A DNA stretch of 64,000 bases from Amycolatopsis vastitatis (GCF_002234595.1 NZ_NMUL01000005.1:434001-498000), one strand, 5' to 3'; numbered from the stretch's first letter, positions 34,852 to 43,685 are shown. Program-made: numbers and translations. Notes: generated by a model from the sequence alone, not told the origin.

Positions 34852-35462
34852 AGCGTCTCCTCGTTCTTCGGTGCCGCCGCGATCGCCTCGGCCAGGGACA
34901 GCTCGAAATCCGTTGTGACGCGCATCGCGTCCGGGTGGCCCGGGACCGTCGCCGCGCCCGCGGGGACGAGGTCCGGCCGGAACGCCGCGAACGCGTAGCC
35001 CACCGGTGTCTGGAGGGTGCGCAGCCGCGAGCGGTCCTCCGTTCCGACGATCAGGGAGTGCTCGTCGGTCACCTTCACCGTGTCGGCCATCGGCAGCACG
35101 GGGACGACGACGGAGGCGCCGTCACGGACCGCGAGAACCACGTCACGCACTGTCTGCGCAGGCACGAAGGCGCGCAGGGCGTCGTGGAGGAGTACAACGG
35201 AGTCACGGGACAGCTCGGGCTCGACGGCGGCGAAGGCCTGCCGGAGCGAGCCGGGGACCACCCGGCAACCGAGGCCGCGAACCGCCTCGGTGAACGACGA
35301 CGTACACCGCTGGGGGGCCGCCACGAGCACCAGATCGATCTCCGGCACGTCGAGCAGCCCCCGCACGGTGTGCGTGAGTAGCGCCTCACCATGGACCGGC
35401 GTGAGAGCGAGCTCTCCGTCGGAGGCATGATGTGCGACGGTCACGATCACGACGACATTCAT
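34848..35462 (-). CDS. ispD: IspD-like cytidylyltransferase with degenerate active site
   Basis: A 204-residue protein in the ispD position between carD and ispF. The core resembles IspD ([40 protein letters not shown]). However, the N-terminal CTP-binding signature (AAGxGxR...PK) is replaced by [20 protein letters not shown], which lacks the catalytic Arg and Lys. The DDAS motif is missing and the late FKITT Lys is Arg ([11 protein letters not shown]). It is also shorter than typical IspD (about 230). Either it has lost catalysis and another IspD exists in the genome, or it uses a changed mechanism. Confidence 0.8.
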   Translation of the reverse strand: MNVVVIVTVAHHASDGELALTPVHGEALLTHTVRGLLDVPEIDLVLVAAPQRCTSSFTEAVRGLGCRVVPGSLRQAFAAVEPELSRDSVVLLHDALRAFVPAQTVRDVVLAVRDGASVVVPVLPMADTVKVTDEHSLIVGTEDRSRLRTLQTPVGYAFAAFRPDLVPAGAATVPGHPDAMRVTTDFELSLAEAIAAAPKNEETL

Positions 35463-35513
35463 CGGTTCGCGATCGTAGAGGCACCCACCCGCCCGTCGAG
35501 CGGGATGCCTGGG

Positions 35514-36005
35514 CTAAACCGTCGCGGTTTCCAGAACTTCGTCGAGGAGGACCTCAGCCTTGTCCTCGTCGGTGCCCTCCGCGAGCGCGAGCTCGCTGAC
35601 CAGAATTTGCCGCGCCTTCGCCAGCATGCGCTTCTCACCGGCTGAAAGTCCGCGGTCCTTCTCTCGCCGCCAGAGGTCGCGCACCACTTCGGCCACCTTG
35701 TTCACATCGCCGGAGGCGAGCTTCTCGAGGTTGGCCTTGTACCGACGAGACCAGTTGGTGGGCTCCTCGGTGTGCGGAGCACGCAGAACGTCGAAGACCT
35801 TGTCCAGTCCTTCTTGCCCGACGACATCGCGGACGCCGACGATTTCGGCGTTGTCTGCGGGCACGCGAACCGTGAGATCCCCTTGCGCGACCTTGAGGAC
35901 GAGGTACTTCTTTTCCTCGCCCTTGATCACGCGGGTCTCGATGGCTTCGATGAGTGCGGCACCGTGGTGCGGGTAGACGACGGTCTCTCCGACCTTGAAA
36001 ACCAT
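35514..36005 (-). CDS. carD: CarD-family RNA polymerase-binding transcription factor
   Basis: A 163-residue global regulator that stabilises the open promoter complex of actinobacterial RNA polymerase. The N-terminal Tudor-like domain ([20 protein letters not shown]) binds the RNAP beta subunit; the C-terminal helical domain ([20 protein letters not shown]) with its conserved Trp contacts promoter DNA. It is essential in mycobacteria. It leads the ispD-ispF group and is divergent from lpqE-radA, as in M. tuberculosis. Confidence 0.97.
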   Translation of the reverse strand: MVFKVGETVVYPHHGAALIEAIETRVIKGEEKKYLVLKVAQGDLTVRVPADNAEIVGVRDVVGQEGLDKVFDVLRAPHTEEPTNWSRRYKANLEKLASGDVNKVAEVVRDLWRREKDRGLSAGEKRMLAKARQILVSELALAEGTDEDKAEVLLDEVLETATV

Positions 36006-36032
36006 GTGTCCTCTGCCCCTTTCGCTGACTCC

Positions 36033-36038
36033 ATCCTA
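36033..36038 (-). promoter_or_regulatory. Probable carD promoter -10 element
   Basis: TAGGAT (reverse strand, 36038-36033) lies 28 nt upstream of the carD ATG, matching the TAnnnT form of actinobacterial -10 elements. No clear -35 is seen at the proper distance, which is common for housekeeping promoters in this group. Confidence 0.4.
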
Positions 36039-36291
36039 GCACGGTCCGCCAGTGCCCACCTAGCGGGCCGGACTCGTCCTCGCAGGTCAGCGGCCTGAGC
36101 GGGGGTTGACAAACGTCGGACCCCCGTGCTCACGCTGGTAGCGGGGAAGCGTTTCGTCACAGGCTTCGAAATCCTTTGTGGACGGTTGATCTTGGGCGCC
36201 GCGCCGTGGCAACGCAGACCGGTTCTGCCCGGGTGATCGCGCCCGGCTAGTCTTCGCGGTGACGAGGCCGTGAAAAGGGAAGGACTGCGAC

Positions 36292-36984
36292 GTGAGGCTG
36301 CAGAATCGCCGGGTGTTCGGCGCGGCCGCGCTGGCCCTCGGTGCCGCGCTCGTGCTCGCCGGGTGCGGGGCCGGTCAGATCACCCAGACCGCGACGCAGC
36401 AGGCCGCGGTCAACGGTACGCACGCCCAGGTCAAGAACATCGCGCTGCGCGACGCCGCGGTGCAGTACCCCACCTCCGGCCCGGGCTACCCGGCCGGCGC
36501 GACCCCGGCGCTGACCCTGACGATCGTGAACCTCGGTGCCCAGGACGACTCGCTCGTCTCGGTGACGACCGAGGGTGGCGGCCAGGCGACCATCGCCGGC
36601 TCCAAGGACGTCGTCGCCGCCCACTCCCTCGTGATCGGTCCGGACGACGCCGTCGAGTCCACCAACGAGGTGCAGACCACGTCCCCGAGCGCGCCGACCT
36701 CGTCGTCCGGCGCCCCGACGTCGCCCTCCACCCCGACCGGCACCAGCTCGGGGACCAACACCCCGGGCAGCCTCACCGCGACCTCGACGTCCGAGGTCCC
36801 GTCGTCCGGCGCGGCCGCGACGCCGACCGCGCCCGAGAAGGTGGGCCAGGGCACGGTGACGCTCGCCGCGCTGAAGCAGCCGCTGTGGCCGGGTCAGGTC
36901 ATCAAGGTCACCTTCGTCTTCAAGAACGCCGGACCGGTCACCGTCGAGCTGCCCGTGGCGGCGCCGGCGCACGTCAAGGAGTAG
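36292..36984 (+). CDS. lpqE: LpqE-like lipoprotein
   Basis: A 230-residue exported lipoprotein. The signal has lipobox LAGC (Cys23). The position directly upstream of radA and divergent from carD is that of lpqE (Rv3584). A beta-rich domain of about 100 residues is followed by a Ser/Thr/Pro-rich spacer (SPSAPTSSSGAPTSPSTPTG) and a short C-terminal beta segment (VIKVTFVFKNAGPVTVELPV). GTG start with AAGGA 8 nt upstream. Function unknown; the surface location is clear. Confidence 0.85.
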   Translation: MRLQNRRVFGAAALALGAALVLAGCGAGQITQTATQQAAVNGTHAQVKNIALRDAAVQYPTSGPGYPAGATPALTLTIVNLGAQDDSLVSVTTEGGGQATIAGSKDVVAAHSLVIGPDDAVESTNEVQTTSPSAPTSSSGAPTSPSTPTGTSSGTNTPGSLTATSTSEVPSSGAAATPTAPEKVGQGTVTLAALKQPLWPGQVIKVTFVFKNAGPVTVELPVAAPAHVKE

Positions 36985-37023
36985 GTCCCCGGTTTTGTCG
37001 GTGGTCGCCGATAGCCTCGCGGG

Positions 37024-38382
37024 GTGAAGAAGGGGACCACCTACCGCTGCGGAAGCTGCGGTTACGAAGCGGCCAAGTGGCTGGGCCGGTGTCCGGAGTG
37101 CCAGGAGTGGGGCTCGTTCGAGGAGCGCGGGGCGCCGGTCAAGCCAGCCATCCAGCGCGTCGCGGCCGGGGCGCCGAGCGCTCCGGCGCGGCCGATCGGC
37201 GAGGTCGACGTCGAAGCCGCGCGGGCGCGCCGCACCGCCGTCTCTGAGCTCGACCGTGTGCTCGGTGGCGGCCTGGTGCCGGGAGCGGTGGTGCTGCTCG
37301 CGGGTGAGCCGGGTGTCGGCAAGTCGACATTGCTGCTTGAGGTCGCCTACCAGTGGGCGAAGACCGTCGACCGCTCGCTGTACGTCACGGGCGAGGAGTC
37401 CGCTGGCCAGGTCCGGTTGCGCGCCGAGCGAACGGGCAACGTCCACGACCGGATGTACCTGGCCGCCGAGAGCGACCTTTCAGCCATCCTCGGGCACGTC
37501 GACGACGTCAAGCCGGGGATGCTGATCGTCGACTCGGTGCAGACGATGGCGTCCCCGCAGGTGGACGGCTCGCCCGGTGGCGTGACGCAGGTCCGCGCGG
37601 TGACCTCCGGGCTGGTCGCGCTGGCGAAGGAACGCGGGCTGCCGGTCGTGCTCGTGGGGCACGTCACGAAGGACGGCTCGGTGGCCGGCCCGCGCGTGCT
37701 GGAGCACCTGGTGGACGTCGTGCTGCAGTTCGAGGGCGACAAGCACTCGACGCTGCGGATGCTCCGCGGCATCAAGAACCGCTTCGGCGCGTCCGACGAG
37801 ATCGGCTGCTTCGAACTGCAGGAAGAAGGCATCGTCGGGGTCCCGGACCCGTCGGGGCTGTTCATCAGCCGCACGGCGGAGCCGGTGCCGGGCACGGCGA
37901 TCACGGTGTCGATGGAGGGCAAGCGGCCGCTGCTGGGCGAGGTCCAGGCCCTGGTGTCTTCGACGTCGGCGCCCCAGCCGCGGCGGGCGGTCAGCGGCCT
38001 CGACTCCGCGCGGGTGGCGATGGTCCTGGCGGTCCTGGAGAAGCGCGGCGGGCTGAAGCTCGGCGACAAGGACGTCTACGCGGCCACGGTCGGCGGCATG
38101 AAGATCACCGAACCGGGCATCGACCTGGCGCTGGTGCTGGCGCTGACGTCGAGCTTCGAGGACGTCGCCCTCTCGCCGCGGCTGGTGTCGGTGGGCGAGG
38201 TCGGGCTGGCGGGGGAGATCCGGCGGGTGCCGAGCGTGAGCCGCCGGCTCGCGGAGGCGGCACGGCTGGGCTTCACGCACGCGCTGGTGCCGCCCGATTC
38301 GGGCAAGCCGCCCGCCGGGATCCGGGTGCTGGAGGTGGCGAACGTCGCCGACGCGCTGAACGCGGCCAGTCACGCCCGCTGA
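37024..38382 (+). CDS. radA: DNA repair protein RadA
   Basis: A 452-residue RecA-like ATPase with a Lon-like C-terminal domain, acting in branch migration and recombinational repair. N-terminal zinc finger Cys9, Cys12, Cys23, Cys26; Walker A GEPGVGKST; Walker B MLIVDSVQ; RadA signature KNRFGA; and the Lon-type domain near residues 330-450 (TEPGIDLALVLALTSSFED). It starts 39 nt after lpqE. In mycobacteria disA follows; here a terminator and convergent genes follow instead. Confidence 0.96.
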   Translation: MKKGTTYRCGSCGYEAAKWLGRCPECQEWGSFEERGAPVKPAIQRVAAGAPSAPARPIGEVDVEAARARRTAVSELDRVLGGGLVPGAVVLLAGEPGVGKSTLLLEVAYQWAKTVDRSLYVTGEESAGQVRLRAERTGNVHDRMYLAAESDLSAILGHVDDVKPGMLIVDSVQTMASPQVDGSPGGVTQVRAVTSGLVALAKERGLPVVLVGHVTKDGSVAGPRVLEHLVDVVLQFEGDKHSTLRMLRGIKNRFGASDEIGCFELQEEGIVGVPDPSGLFISRTAEPVPGTAITVSMEGKRPLLGEVQALVSSTSAPQPRRAVSGLDSARVAMVLAVLEKRGGLKLGDKDVYAATVGGMKITEPGIDLALVLALTSSFEDVALSPRLVSVGEVGLAGEIRRVPSVSRRLAEAARLGFTHALVPPDSGKPPAGIRVLEVANVADALNAASHAR

Positions 38383-38418
38383 CCGGAGGCCGCACCCCCA
38401 GGAGCGCCCTCCGGTCAG
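38379..38418. terminator. Hairpin between convergent radA and anti-sigma genes
   Basis: Eleven-base arms (CTGACCGGAGG at 38379-38389 and CCTCCGGTCAG at 38408-38418) flank an 18-nt loop. The left arm includes the radA stop codon. It lies 13 nt from the convergent gene end and could terminate both transcripts. Confidence 0.6.
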
Positions 38419-38430
38419 GGGGTCAGCAGG

Positions 38431-39549
38431 TCAGCGGTCGGTCTGGGTCCACGAGTACGTGTAGATCGTCTCGAGTTCGTTCTGCGCCGATCCCGTGGAC
38501 TTCGGAGTCGCCTGGGTGGTCGGCGTGCTGGAGCCGGTGGCAGTCGACTTCGAGCCACCCGACGGCTTCGGGGGCAGCGTGTAGCCGATGAGCTGGGCCG
38601 TCCCCGGGTCGGCGATGAGCGTGTCGCCGGTGCCGTCCGCGGTGAACCCGATGCCGGCCCGGCCGTCCGGGGCCGCCTTGCCCGGCGTGGTCACGATGCC
38701 GGGCACCTGGGCCAGCGCTCGCCAGAGCGCGACCCGGACATCGCCGCGGACCACGCCGAGTTCCAGCACTCGCCGGACCATCTGGATCGACATGTCCGGG
38801 CTGTTCGGCTTGCCCGGGTGCAGCGCGTTCGACATCGAGCCGTGGTCGTTGACGAGCCGCTCGCGCAGCACCTTGACGTCGGCGGGCAGGGCGGCGAGGA
38901 ACGGCGCGGTCGGGGTGTCCCACGAGCCCTGGAAGTCCTGCCCCGGATAGTGGGCCTCGACCTCGGGGAACATCCCGCCGGGGCCGTTCTCGTCGGTCGT
39001 CTTCGACGGCACCGGCTCTTGGTGCGGCGTGGGGACGGGCAGGCCGGCCGGGCTGTTCGTGAACCAAGAATGCCGGCGCCACTTCGCGGCCGTGTCGACC
39101 GCCACCCACGTGTCGGACTGCGTTCCCAGGTAGCGGGTCGGCTTTCCGTCGGACGCCCGGTCGGTCACGCTCCAGGAAGAAATGGCCGTGTGGAAGAAAC
39201 CGGCCTTGCCGGTCGGCAGGTCTACGCCCTTCAGCTGGTCGAGCCCCGGGGGCTCGGCCGTGGCGGCCGGGGTGACCGTGCTCGGGGTGTGGTTGGTGAC
39301 GACGATCAGGCCGGCGGTCAGCGCGGCGACCGCGGCCGCCACCGAGATCCAGCGCCACGAGCCGCGGGACTTCCGCGGCGGCGGTGCCTGCGCGAAGGGG
39401 GCTTGGTCGAGTGGCGCGCCGGCCGCCGCCAGCAGCGATGCCCGCGCGAAGGTGAGGCCGTTGTCGGGGCCCGGGTCGCGGTGCAGGTCGGCGAGCGCCG
39501 CGTCCAGCTCGGCGTCGGACCAGATCGGGTGGACGTTCTTCTCTGTCAC
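38431..39549 (-). CDS. CU044_5270 family membrane protein, probable anti-sigma partner
   Basis: A 372-residue protein: about 75 cytosolic residues (MTEKNVHPIWSDAELDAALA), one membrane segment (WISVAAAVAALTAGLIVVTNH), then a large extracytoplasmic domain of the CU044_5270 type and a Ser/Thr-rich stretch before YTYSWTQTDR. The GTG at 39549 overlaps the sigma factor stop by 4 nt. This pair is recurrent in actinomycetes, where the protein is thought to restrain the ECF sigma factor until an envelope signal arrives (inference). Confidence 0.82.
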   Translation of the reverse strand: MTEKNVHPIWSDAELDAALADLHRDPGPDNGLTFARASLLAAAGAPLDQAPFAQAPPPRKSRGSWRWISVAAAVAALTAGLIVVTNHTPSTVTPAATAEPPGLDQLKGVDLPTGKAGFFHTAISSWSVTDRASDGKPTRYLGTQSDTWVAVDTAAKWRRHSWFTNSPAGLPVPTPHQEPVPSKTTDENGPGGMFPEVEAHYPGQDFQGSWDTPTAPFLAALPADVKVLRERLVNDHGSMSNALHPGKPNSPDMSIQMVRRVLELGVVRGDVRVALWRALAQVPGIVTTPGKAAPDGRAGIGFTADGTGDTLIADPGTAQLIGYTLPPKPSGGSKSTATGSSTPTTQATPKSTGSAQNELETIYTYSWTQTDR

Positions 39550-40142
39550 GGGGTCTGCGCCTCCTTCGTGTTCTGGGCCGGGGCGTTGGTCCGCAACCAG
39601 CGCCGGATCCGGTGCAGCCGGGACCGGACGGTGCCCGGCGGGATGCCGAGGACCTGCGCGACCTCGGCGGGGTCGAGCCCGGCCCACGACACCAGCAGCA
39701 GCGTGTCGCGGTCGGCCGGGTTGAGCTGCGCCAGCGCCCCGGCCAGCTGCGCCGCGCGTGTCTGCGCGTCGACCTGCTCGGCGACGCGGCCGTCGTGCGC
39801 CGCGTGGCTGAGCTCGCCGGCGTGCGCGAGCCGCGTGGTGGCCTGCAGGCCGCGCAGCTCGGAACGCACCTGGTGGCGCACCAGGTTCGTCGCGATGCCG
39901 TAGAGCCAGGAGCGGGCGGTGCCGAGCTCGGGCCGGTAGCTTTCCCGGCGGCGCAAGGCCACCAGGAACGTCTCGGCGACGAGGTCGTTCGCGGTTTCGT
40001 GCCCGACGCGCCGCGCGAGGTACCGGCGCAGCTGCGGGGCGTGGACGTCGAAGAGGCGGGCGAACGCCGGCCCGGGATCGAGGCCGCCGAGGTCGGGACG
40101 GTCGTCGCCCCAGACCTCGGCGCCTTCTTGGATCACCTGCAT
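39546..40142 (-). CDS. ECF-subfamily RNA polymerase sigma factor
   Basis: A 198-residue ECF sigma factor. Region 2 covers FARLFDVHAPQLRRYLARRV to ARSWLYGIATNLVRHQ; region 4 has NPADRDTLLLVSWAGLDPAEV and PGTVRSRLHRIRRWL. There is no obvious extra domain. It is translationally coupled to the downstream CU044_5270-type protein, its likely anti-sigma factor. A GTG at 40136 is an alternative start with better SD spacing. Confidence 0.92.
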   Translation of the reverse strand: MQVIQEGAEVWGDDRPDLGGLDPGPAFARLFDVHAPQLRRYLARRVGHETANDLVAETFLVALRRRESYRPELGTARSWLYGIATNLVRHQVRSELRGLQATTRLAHAGELSHAAHDGRVAEQVDAQTRAAQLAGALAQLNPADRDTLLLVSWAGLDPAEVAQVLGIPPGTVRSRLHRIRRWLRTNAPAQNTKEAQTP

Positions 40143-40173
40143 GCCCCCTGTTGCCCGCAGCCCCCGCGAGCGT

Positions 40174-41457
40174 TCACGGGGTCAGCAATCCCCAGTAGAT
40201 CGCCCACGGGACGAACGCCACGCCGCCCGCGAGCAGTACGCCCAGCCGTAGCGTACGGGCGCGCCACCACGCCGCCGCCGTGCCGATCGTCGCGGCCACC
40301 GCGCCCAGCGAGAGCAGCTGCAGCGCCAGCCACGGCAACGGGCGGCCGAGGATCACCGGGCCCAGGCCCTTGCCCATCGTCGTCTGGATGAGGACGTCGA
40401 CGACCAGGAACCCGAGTACCGCGAGCAGCCCGGTCGCCGCCAGCCAGCGGGCCGGACGCGCACCACCGCGGACCAGTCCCCAGCCGAACGCCAGCAGCAG
40501 GAACACCAGCACCGCGAGCTGCAGCCAGGTCGACTCGGACCAGTGCAACGGCGTGACCTCGACGCTCTGCCGGTCCTGCGCCGGCGGCTGGTCGGCGCTC
40601 GACGTCGCAGGCACGTCGTGCACCCACGTGCCGACCAGTTCCAGGTATCCCGGTGCGTACCCGGGCAGCTTGTCGAAGCCGTCCGTGGTGCGCCGCAGCT
40701 GGTGCTGGGCGTCCGGGAAGACCCGCAGCGTGTGGTGCGCCACGGAGTCCTGGAAGATCCGGACGGCCTCGCCCGGCGGAGTCAGGACGTCCTTCGCGCC
40801 CCACAGCCCGAGCACCGGCTGACGCAGGCTCTTCAGCACCGGCACCGGGTCGTAGTGCGCCTCGGGGAACACACCGCCGCCGACGAGCTGGCGGATCATC
40901 GTCGACGACGCCATCCGCACGAGCGAACCGTCCATGTCCAGGCGCCGCAGCTGGTTCTCGATCGCCCACGCCTGCTGCTGCGCGGGCTGGACGCCGTTCG
41001 CCCCCAGCGTCACGACGAAAGCGACGTCCGAAGACTTCGAAGCGGCCAGCGGCGCCACCCAGCCGCCTTCGCTCAACCCCCAGACACCGACTCGCGCCGG
41101 ATCGACCTCGGGCCGCTTCCGCAACGCCTCGACGGCGGCGAGGGCGTCGTCCGCGAGCGTCGCGTACGAGCGTTCGAACTGCGAGTAGCCCTCGGTCCGC
41201 TTGTCGTAGATGAGCGTCGCGATCCCTTGCCGCGCAAAGGCTTCCGCCTGGTCGCGGTAGTCCTCCCTGCTGTGCGCCCCCGAGCCGTGGACCATCACCA
41301 GGCCCGGCAGCTTCGTCCCGCCGGGCGGGGCGACGACGGTGCCGTGCAGCGTCACCCCGCCGTTCTGGAACGTCACGTCGCCGTCCGCGGCCGAAGCCGG
41401 CGGCGCCAACGCCGTGACGGCCAGGACCACCCCGGCCAGTAGTGCCCCTCTTCGCAT
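40174..41457 (-). CDS. Secreted alpha/beta hydrolase fused to a C-terminal membrane domain
   Basis: A 427-residue protein. A signal peptide (MRRGALLAGVVLAVTALAPPASA) leads an exported alpha/beta-hydrolase domain with nucleophile elbow GLSEGG, acid loop LWGAKDVLTPPGE and His in DAQHQLRR. From about residue 295 four membrane segments follow (TWLQLAVLVFLLLAFGWGL to LRLGVLLAGGVAFVPWAIYW). The fusion tethers the hydrolase outside the cell. It is 21 nt downstream of an ArsR-type regulator that probably controls it. Substrate unknown. Confidence 0.83.
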   Translation of the reverse strand: MRRGALLAGVVLAVTALAPPASAADGDVTFQNGGVTLHGTVVAPPGGTKLPGLVMVHGSGAHSREDYRDQAEAFARQGIATLIYDKRTEGYSQFERSYATLADDALAAVEALRKRPEVDPARVGVWGLSEGGWVAPLAASKSSDVAFVVTLGANGVQPAQQQAWAIENQLRRLDMDGSLVRMASSTMIRQLVGGGVFPEAHYDPVPVLKSLRQPVLGLWGAKDVLTPPGEAVRIFQDSVAHHTLRVFPDAQHQLRRTTDGFDKLPGYAPGYLELVGTWVHDVPATSSADQPPAQDRQSVEVTPLHWSESTWLQLAVLVFLLLAFGWGLVRGGARPARWLAATGLLAVLGFLVVDVLIQTTMGKGLGPVILGRPLPWLALQLLSLGAVAATIGTAAAWWRARTLRLGVLLAGGVAFVPWAIYWGLLTP

Positions 41458-41478
41458 GGAAACCCCCTGTTTGTCCTG

Positions 41479-42045
41479 TCATTCCCCTGGATCCGGGAAC
41501 GCGAGCCAGCGCACGATGACGCGCCGCGCTTCCGGTGACCGGTCTTCCTCCGTGCGCCAGTACCGGCGGAACAGCTCCATGTAGTCGTGCCAGAGCTGCT
41601 GCAGCTCCTCTTCGGTGAGCCACGTGGCGCCGCGCGAGAAGAGCAGTGCGTCCGGCCAGCCGCCGGGCAGCTCGTCACGCTTTTCCGCGAACCGGTTGAG
41701 CTTTTCGAGGTCGTCCTCGAACCCCTGGCGCTGCATGTCGTCGAACAGCACCCGGGATTCGGCGCTCTGCTCACTGCGGCGCGGCCAGCGGATGTCCCGC
41801 GGCCGCGTCCGCCACCACCGTTCCTTGCCGCGGGCCAGCTCGGGGACGTCTTCGACGAACCCGAACCGGGCCAGCTCCCGCAGGTGGTAGCTGGTCGCGC
41901 CGGTGTTCTCGCCCAGGGTCTGGGCGAGCTTCGTGGCCGTCGCCGGGCCCGCGGACAACACGCCGAGTATCCGGCGGCGCAGCGGGTGCGTGACGGCCTT
42001 GAGGGCGTCCGGGTCCAGTTCTTCGGGTGGTGGAGCGCTGGTCAT
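41479..42045 (-). CDS. ArsR-like winged-helix transcriptional regulator
   Basis: A 188-residue regulator with an N-terminal winged helix (ALKAVTHPLRRRILGVLSAG, then ATKLAQTLGENTGATSYHLR) and a C-terminal helical domain rich in Trp. No metal-binding Cys motif is seen, so it is unlikely to sense arsenic. The ATG at 42045 gives the usual distance to the HTH; a GTG at 42066 would add seven residues. It is the first gene of an operon with the membrane-tethered hydrolase. Confidence 0.85.
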   Translation of the reverse strand: MTSAPPPEELDPDALKAVTHPLRRRILGVLSAGPATATKLAQTLGENTGATSYHLRELARFGFVEDVPELARGKERWWRTRPRDIRWPRRSEQSAESRVLFDDMQRQGFEDDLEKLNRFAEKRDELPGGWPDALLFSRGATWLTEEELQQLWHDYMELFRRYWRTEEDRSPEARRVIVRWLAFPDPGE

Positions 42046-42061
42046 GACGCCACCGTAGCTG

Positions 42062-42088
42062 TGCAAAGGAAATTATGCAAAGAAATCT
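42062..42088. promoter_or_regulatory. AT-rich direct repeat upstream of the ArsR-type gene
   Basis: TGCAAAGGAAAT (42062-42073) and TGCAAAGAAAT (42076-42086) are near-identical direct repeats in a strongly AT-rich patch just upstream of the regulator start. CATAAT on the reverse strand could serve as a -10. Autoregulatory operator plus promoter is likely. Confidence 0.45.
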
Positions 42089-42164
42089 GTGCACGTAGGA
42101 ATCCCAGATCGCCTGACCCGGGCCTTACTATCCGTGCTCATGTGGTGCCGAGGGGTGAGACGCC

Positions 42165-42983
42165 GTGGGTGAGCCGAACCTGCCCGCGCGGCAGCTGGGC
42201 CGACAGTTGAAGCGGATGCGCGAACGGCTCGGCATGACCCAGGACGAGGCCGGCAAGCCGCTGCGCATGTCGACCAGCAAGATGTCGCGGATCGAGATGG
42301 GGTACCTGCCGCCGTACCACGACTTCCGCGCGCTGCTGGACCGGTACGGGGTGATCGTCTCCGACTGGGACGAGTACATCGCCGCCTACGACCGCGCCAG
42401 GGAGAAGGGCTGGTGGCACCACTACGGGGTGGGCAACCGCGGCTTCCTGCCCATCGAGGCGGAGGCGTGCAAAGTGCGGGAGTTCGAGTTCGGTTACATC
42501 CCTGGCTTGTTGCAGACCGAGGCATACATGCGCGAGGTCTATGCCGGGGCGCGGAGGCTGATGAAGCCGAAGTCTTTGGAGAACGAGGTCGCCGTGCGGC
42601 TTCGGCGGCAGCTCAGGCTGACTGTGGAGCCGGTGCTCACTTACCACGTGATCATCGATGAGTGCGCCCTGCGGCGCCCGATCCTCTTCGGCGAAGCCCG
42701 GGAAGAGCAGCTGTGCAGGATTGTCGAGCGGGCTGCGCTGCCGAACGTGACGATCCAGGTGGTGCCGGAGGATGTCGGTGCCTACGACGGGCAGAACGGC
42801 ACCGTCATCGTCGCGAGCTTCGATGACCCTGAAGAGCCGGACATCGCCTACATCGAGCACATGCTCGGCTCGATTCACCTTGAGAAAAAGGATGATGTTT
42901 CCGCTGCTAAGCTGGCTCTCAAGGATTTCGCCGATCGGGCCCTGGACGAGGAGGATTCGATCGCGCTGATCGAACGGCTCTGA
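42165..42983 (+). CDS. XRE-family regulator with DUF5753 domain (WhiJ/AbaA-like)
   Basis: A 272-residue protein with an N-terminal Cro/CI helix-turn-helix (RQLKRMRERLGMTQDEAGKP, STSKMSRIEMG) and the DUF5753 C-terminal domain typical of actinomycete developmental regulators (EFGYIPGLLQTEAYMREVY; LTYHVIIDECALRRPI; VQVVPEDVGA-like region). GTG start at 42165. It is followed after 14 nt by a DUF397 gene, the usual partner. Such pairs control sporulation, secondary metabolism or act as toxin-antitoxin-like modules. Confidence 0.9.
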   Translation: MGEPNLPARQLGRQLKRMRERLGMTQDEAGKPLRMSTSKMSRIEMGYLPPYHDFRALLDRYGVIVSDWDEYIAAYDRAREKGWWHHYGVGNRGFLPIEAEACKVREFEFGYIPGLLQTEAYMREVYAGARRLMKPKSLENEVAVRLRRQLRLTVEPVLTYHVIIDECALRRPILFGEAREEQLCRIVERAALPNVTIQVVPEDVGAYDGQNGTVIVASFDDPEEPDIAYIEHMLGSIHLEKKDDVSAAKLALKDFADRALDEEDSIALIERL

Positions 42984-42997
42984 ACAGGGAGGCTGCG

Positions 42998-43180
42998 ATG
43001 TCCACTGTAGACACTCAGTGGGTCAGAAGCAGCTACAGCACGAGCGGCGAGGGCAGCAACTGCGTTGAGGTTGCGTTCTGTGCGCCCGTCGCGATCCGGG
43101 ACTCCAAGGCGCCCGAGGGTGAACTCCACCTGAGCGCCGCCGCCTGGACCGCTTTCCTCACCAAATCGGGTGGTCGCTGA
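42998..43180 (+). CDS. DUF397 domain protein
   Basis: A 60-residue protein with the DUF397 pattern: WVRSSYSTSGEGSNCVEVAF, then VAIRDSKAPEG and LHLSAAAWTAFL. It is paired with the upstream XRE/DUF5753 regulator, as in many copies across actinomycete genomes, and probably modulates its activity. The 3' end overlaps the convergent membrane protein gene by 23 nt. Confidence 0.9.
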   Translation: MSTVDTQWVRSSYSTSGEGSNCVEVAFCAPVAIRDSKAPEGELHLSAAAWTAFLTKSGGR

Positions 43181-43685
43181 ACTTCCGCAGCGTCTGCATC
43201 GACGGCCGCACGTAGAACATCCCCGCCAGGAAGCCCACGGTGGCGAAGGCGAGCGTCGAGAACGTCGTGAGCAGGTCCGGGGCCTCCAAATCCGGCGAGT
43301 CCCGCCACACCCGGAACACGATCGGCACGGCGAACGACCCGAGGATCAGCACGAGCGTCAGCACGTACGTCACCACGAGCGCGTTGCGCGTCTGGTGGGC
43401 GCTGGCCACCACGAGGTAGTTGCCGCGCAGGCACCGGCGGCAGGTCAGGACCAGCACGGCCAGCGCGAGCACGCCCAGCGGCGGCAGCACGGCCGCGGCC
43501 TTGCCGAGCAGGGTGTCCGGGAGCGCGTGGCCGTGGACGACGCCCTGCAGGAACGTGGTGAGCCCGAACAGCAGCACCATCCCGGCGACCATCGAACACC
43601 CGACGACCACCGAGCCCCAGCGCACCCGGTCGGCGAACCGGGGCGGCAGTGGCACGAACTCGACCTGCCCGAACGTCCCCTGCAC
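43158..43685 (-). CDS. Four-TM membrane protein
   Basis: About 175 residues with four membrane segments (VVVGCSMVAGMVLLFGLTTF, LGVLALAVLVLTC, VTYVLTLVLILGSFAVPIVF, TFSTLAFATVGFLAGMFYV) and short loops. The GTG at 43685 is chosen because GGAGG lies 8 nt upstream; the frame stays open to 43718 but there it enters a palindromic repeat. No family recognised. Confidence 0.7.
   Translation of the reverse strand: MQGTFGQVEFVPLPPRFADRVRWGSVVVGCSMVAGMVLLFGLTTFLQGVVHGHALPDTLLGKAAAVLPPLGVLALAVLVLTCRRCLRGNYLVVASAHQTRNALVVTYVLTLVLILGSFAVPIVFRVWRDSPDLEAPDLLTTFSTLAFATVGFLAGMFYVRPSMQTLRKFSDHPIW

Noticed and set aside
36106..36142. TTGACA as a promoter for lpqE
   Set aside because: No acceptable -10 at 16-19 nt; the nearest TA-containing hexamer is about 25 nt away.
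36247..37446. Long minus-strand open frame opposite lpqE and radA
   Set aside because: Arg/Gly-rich antisense shadow; lpqE and radA are clear on the plus strand.
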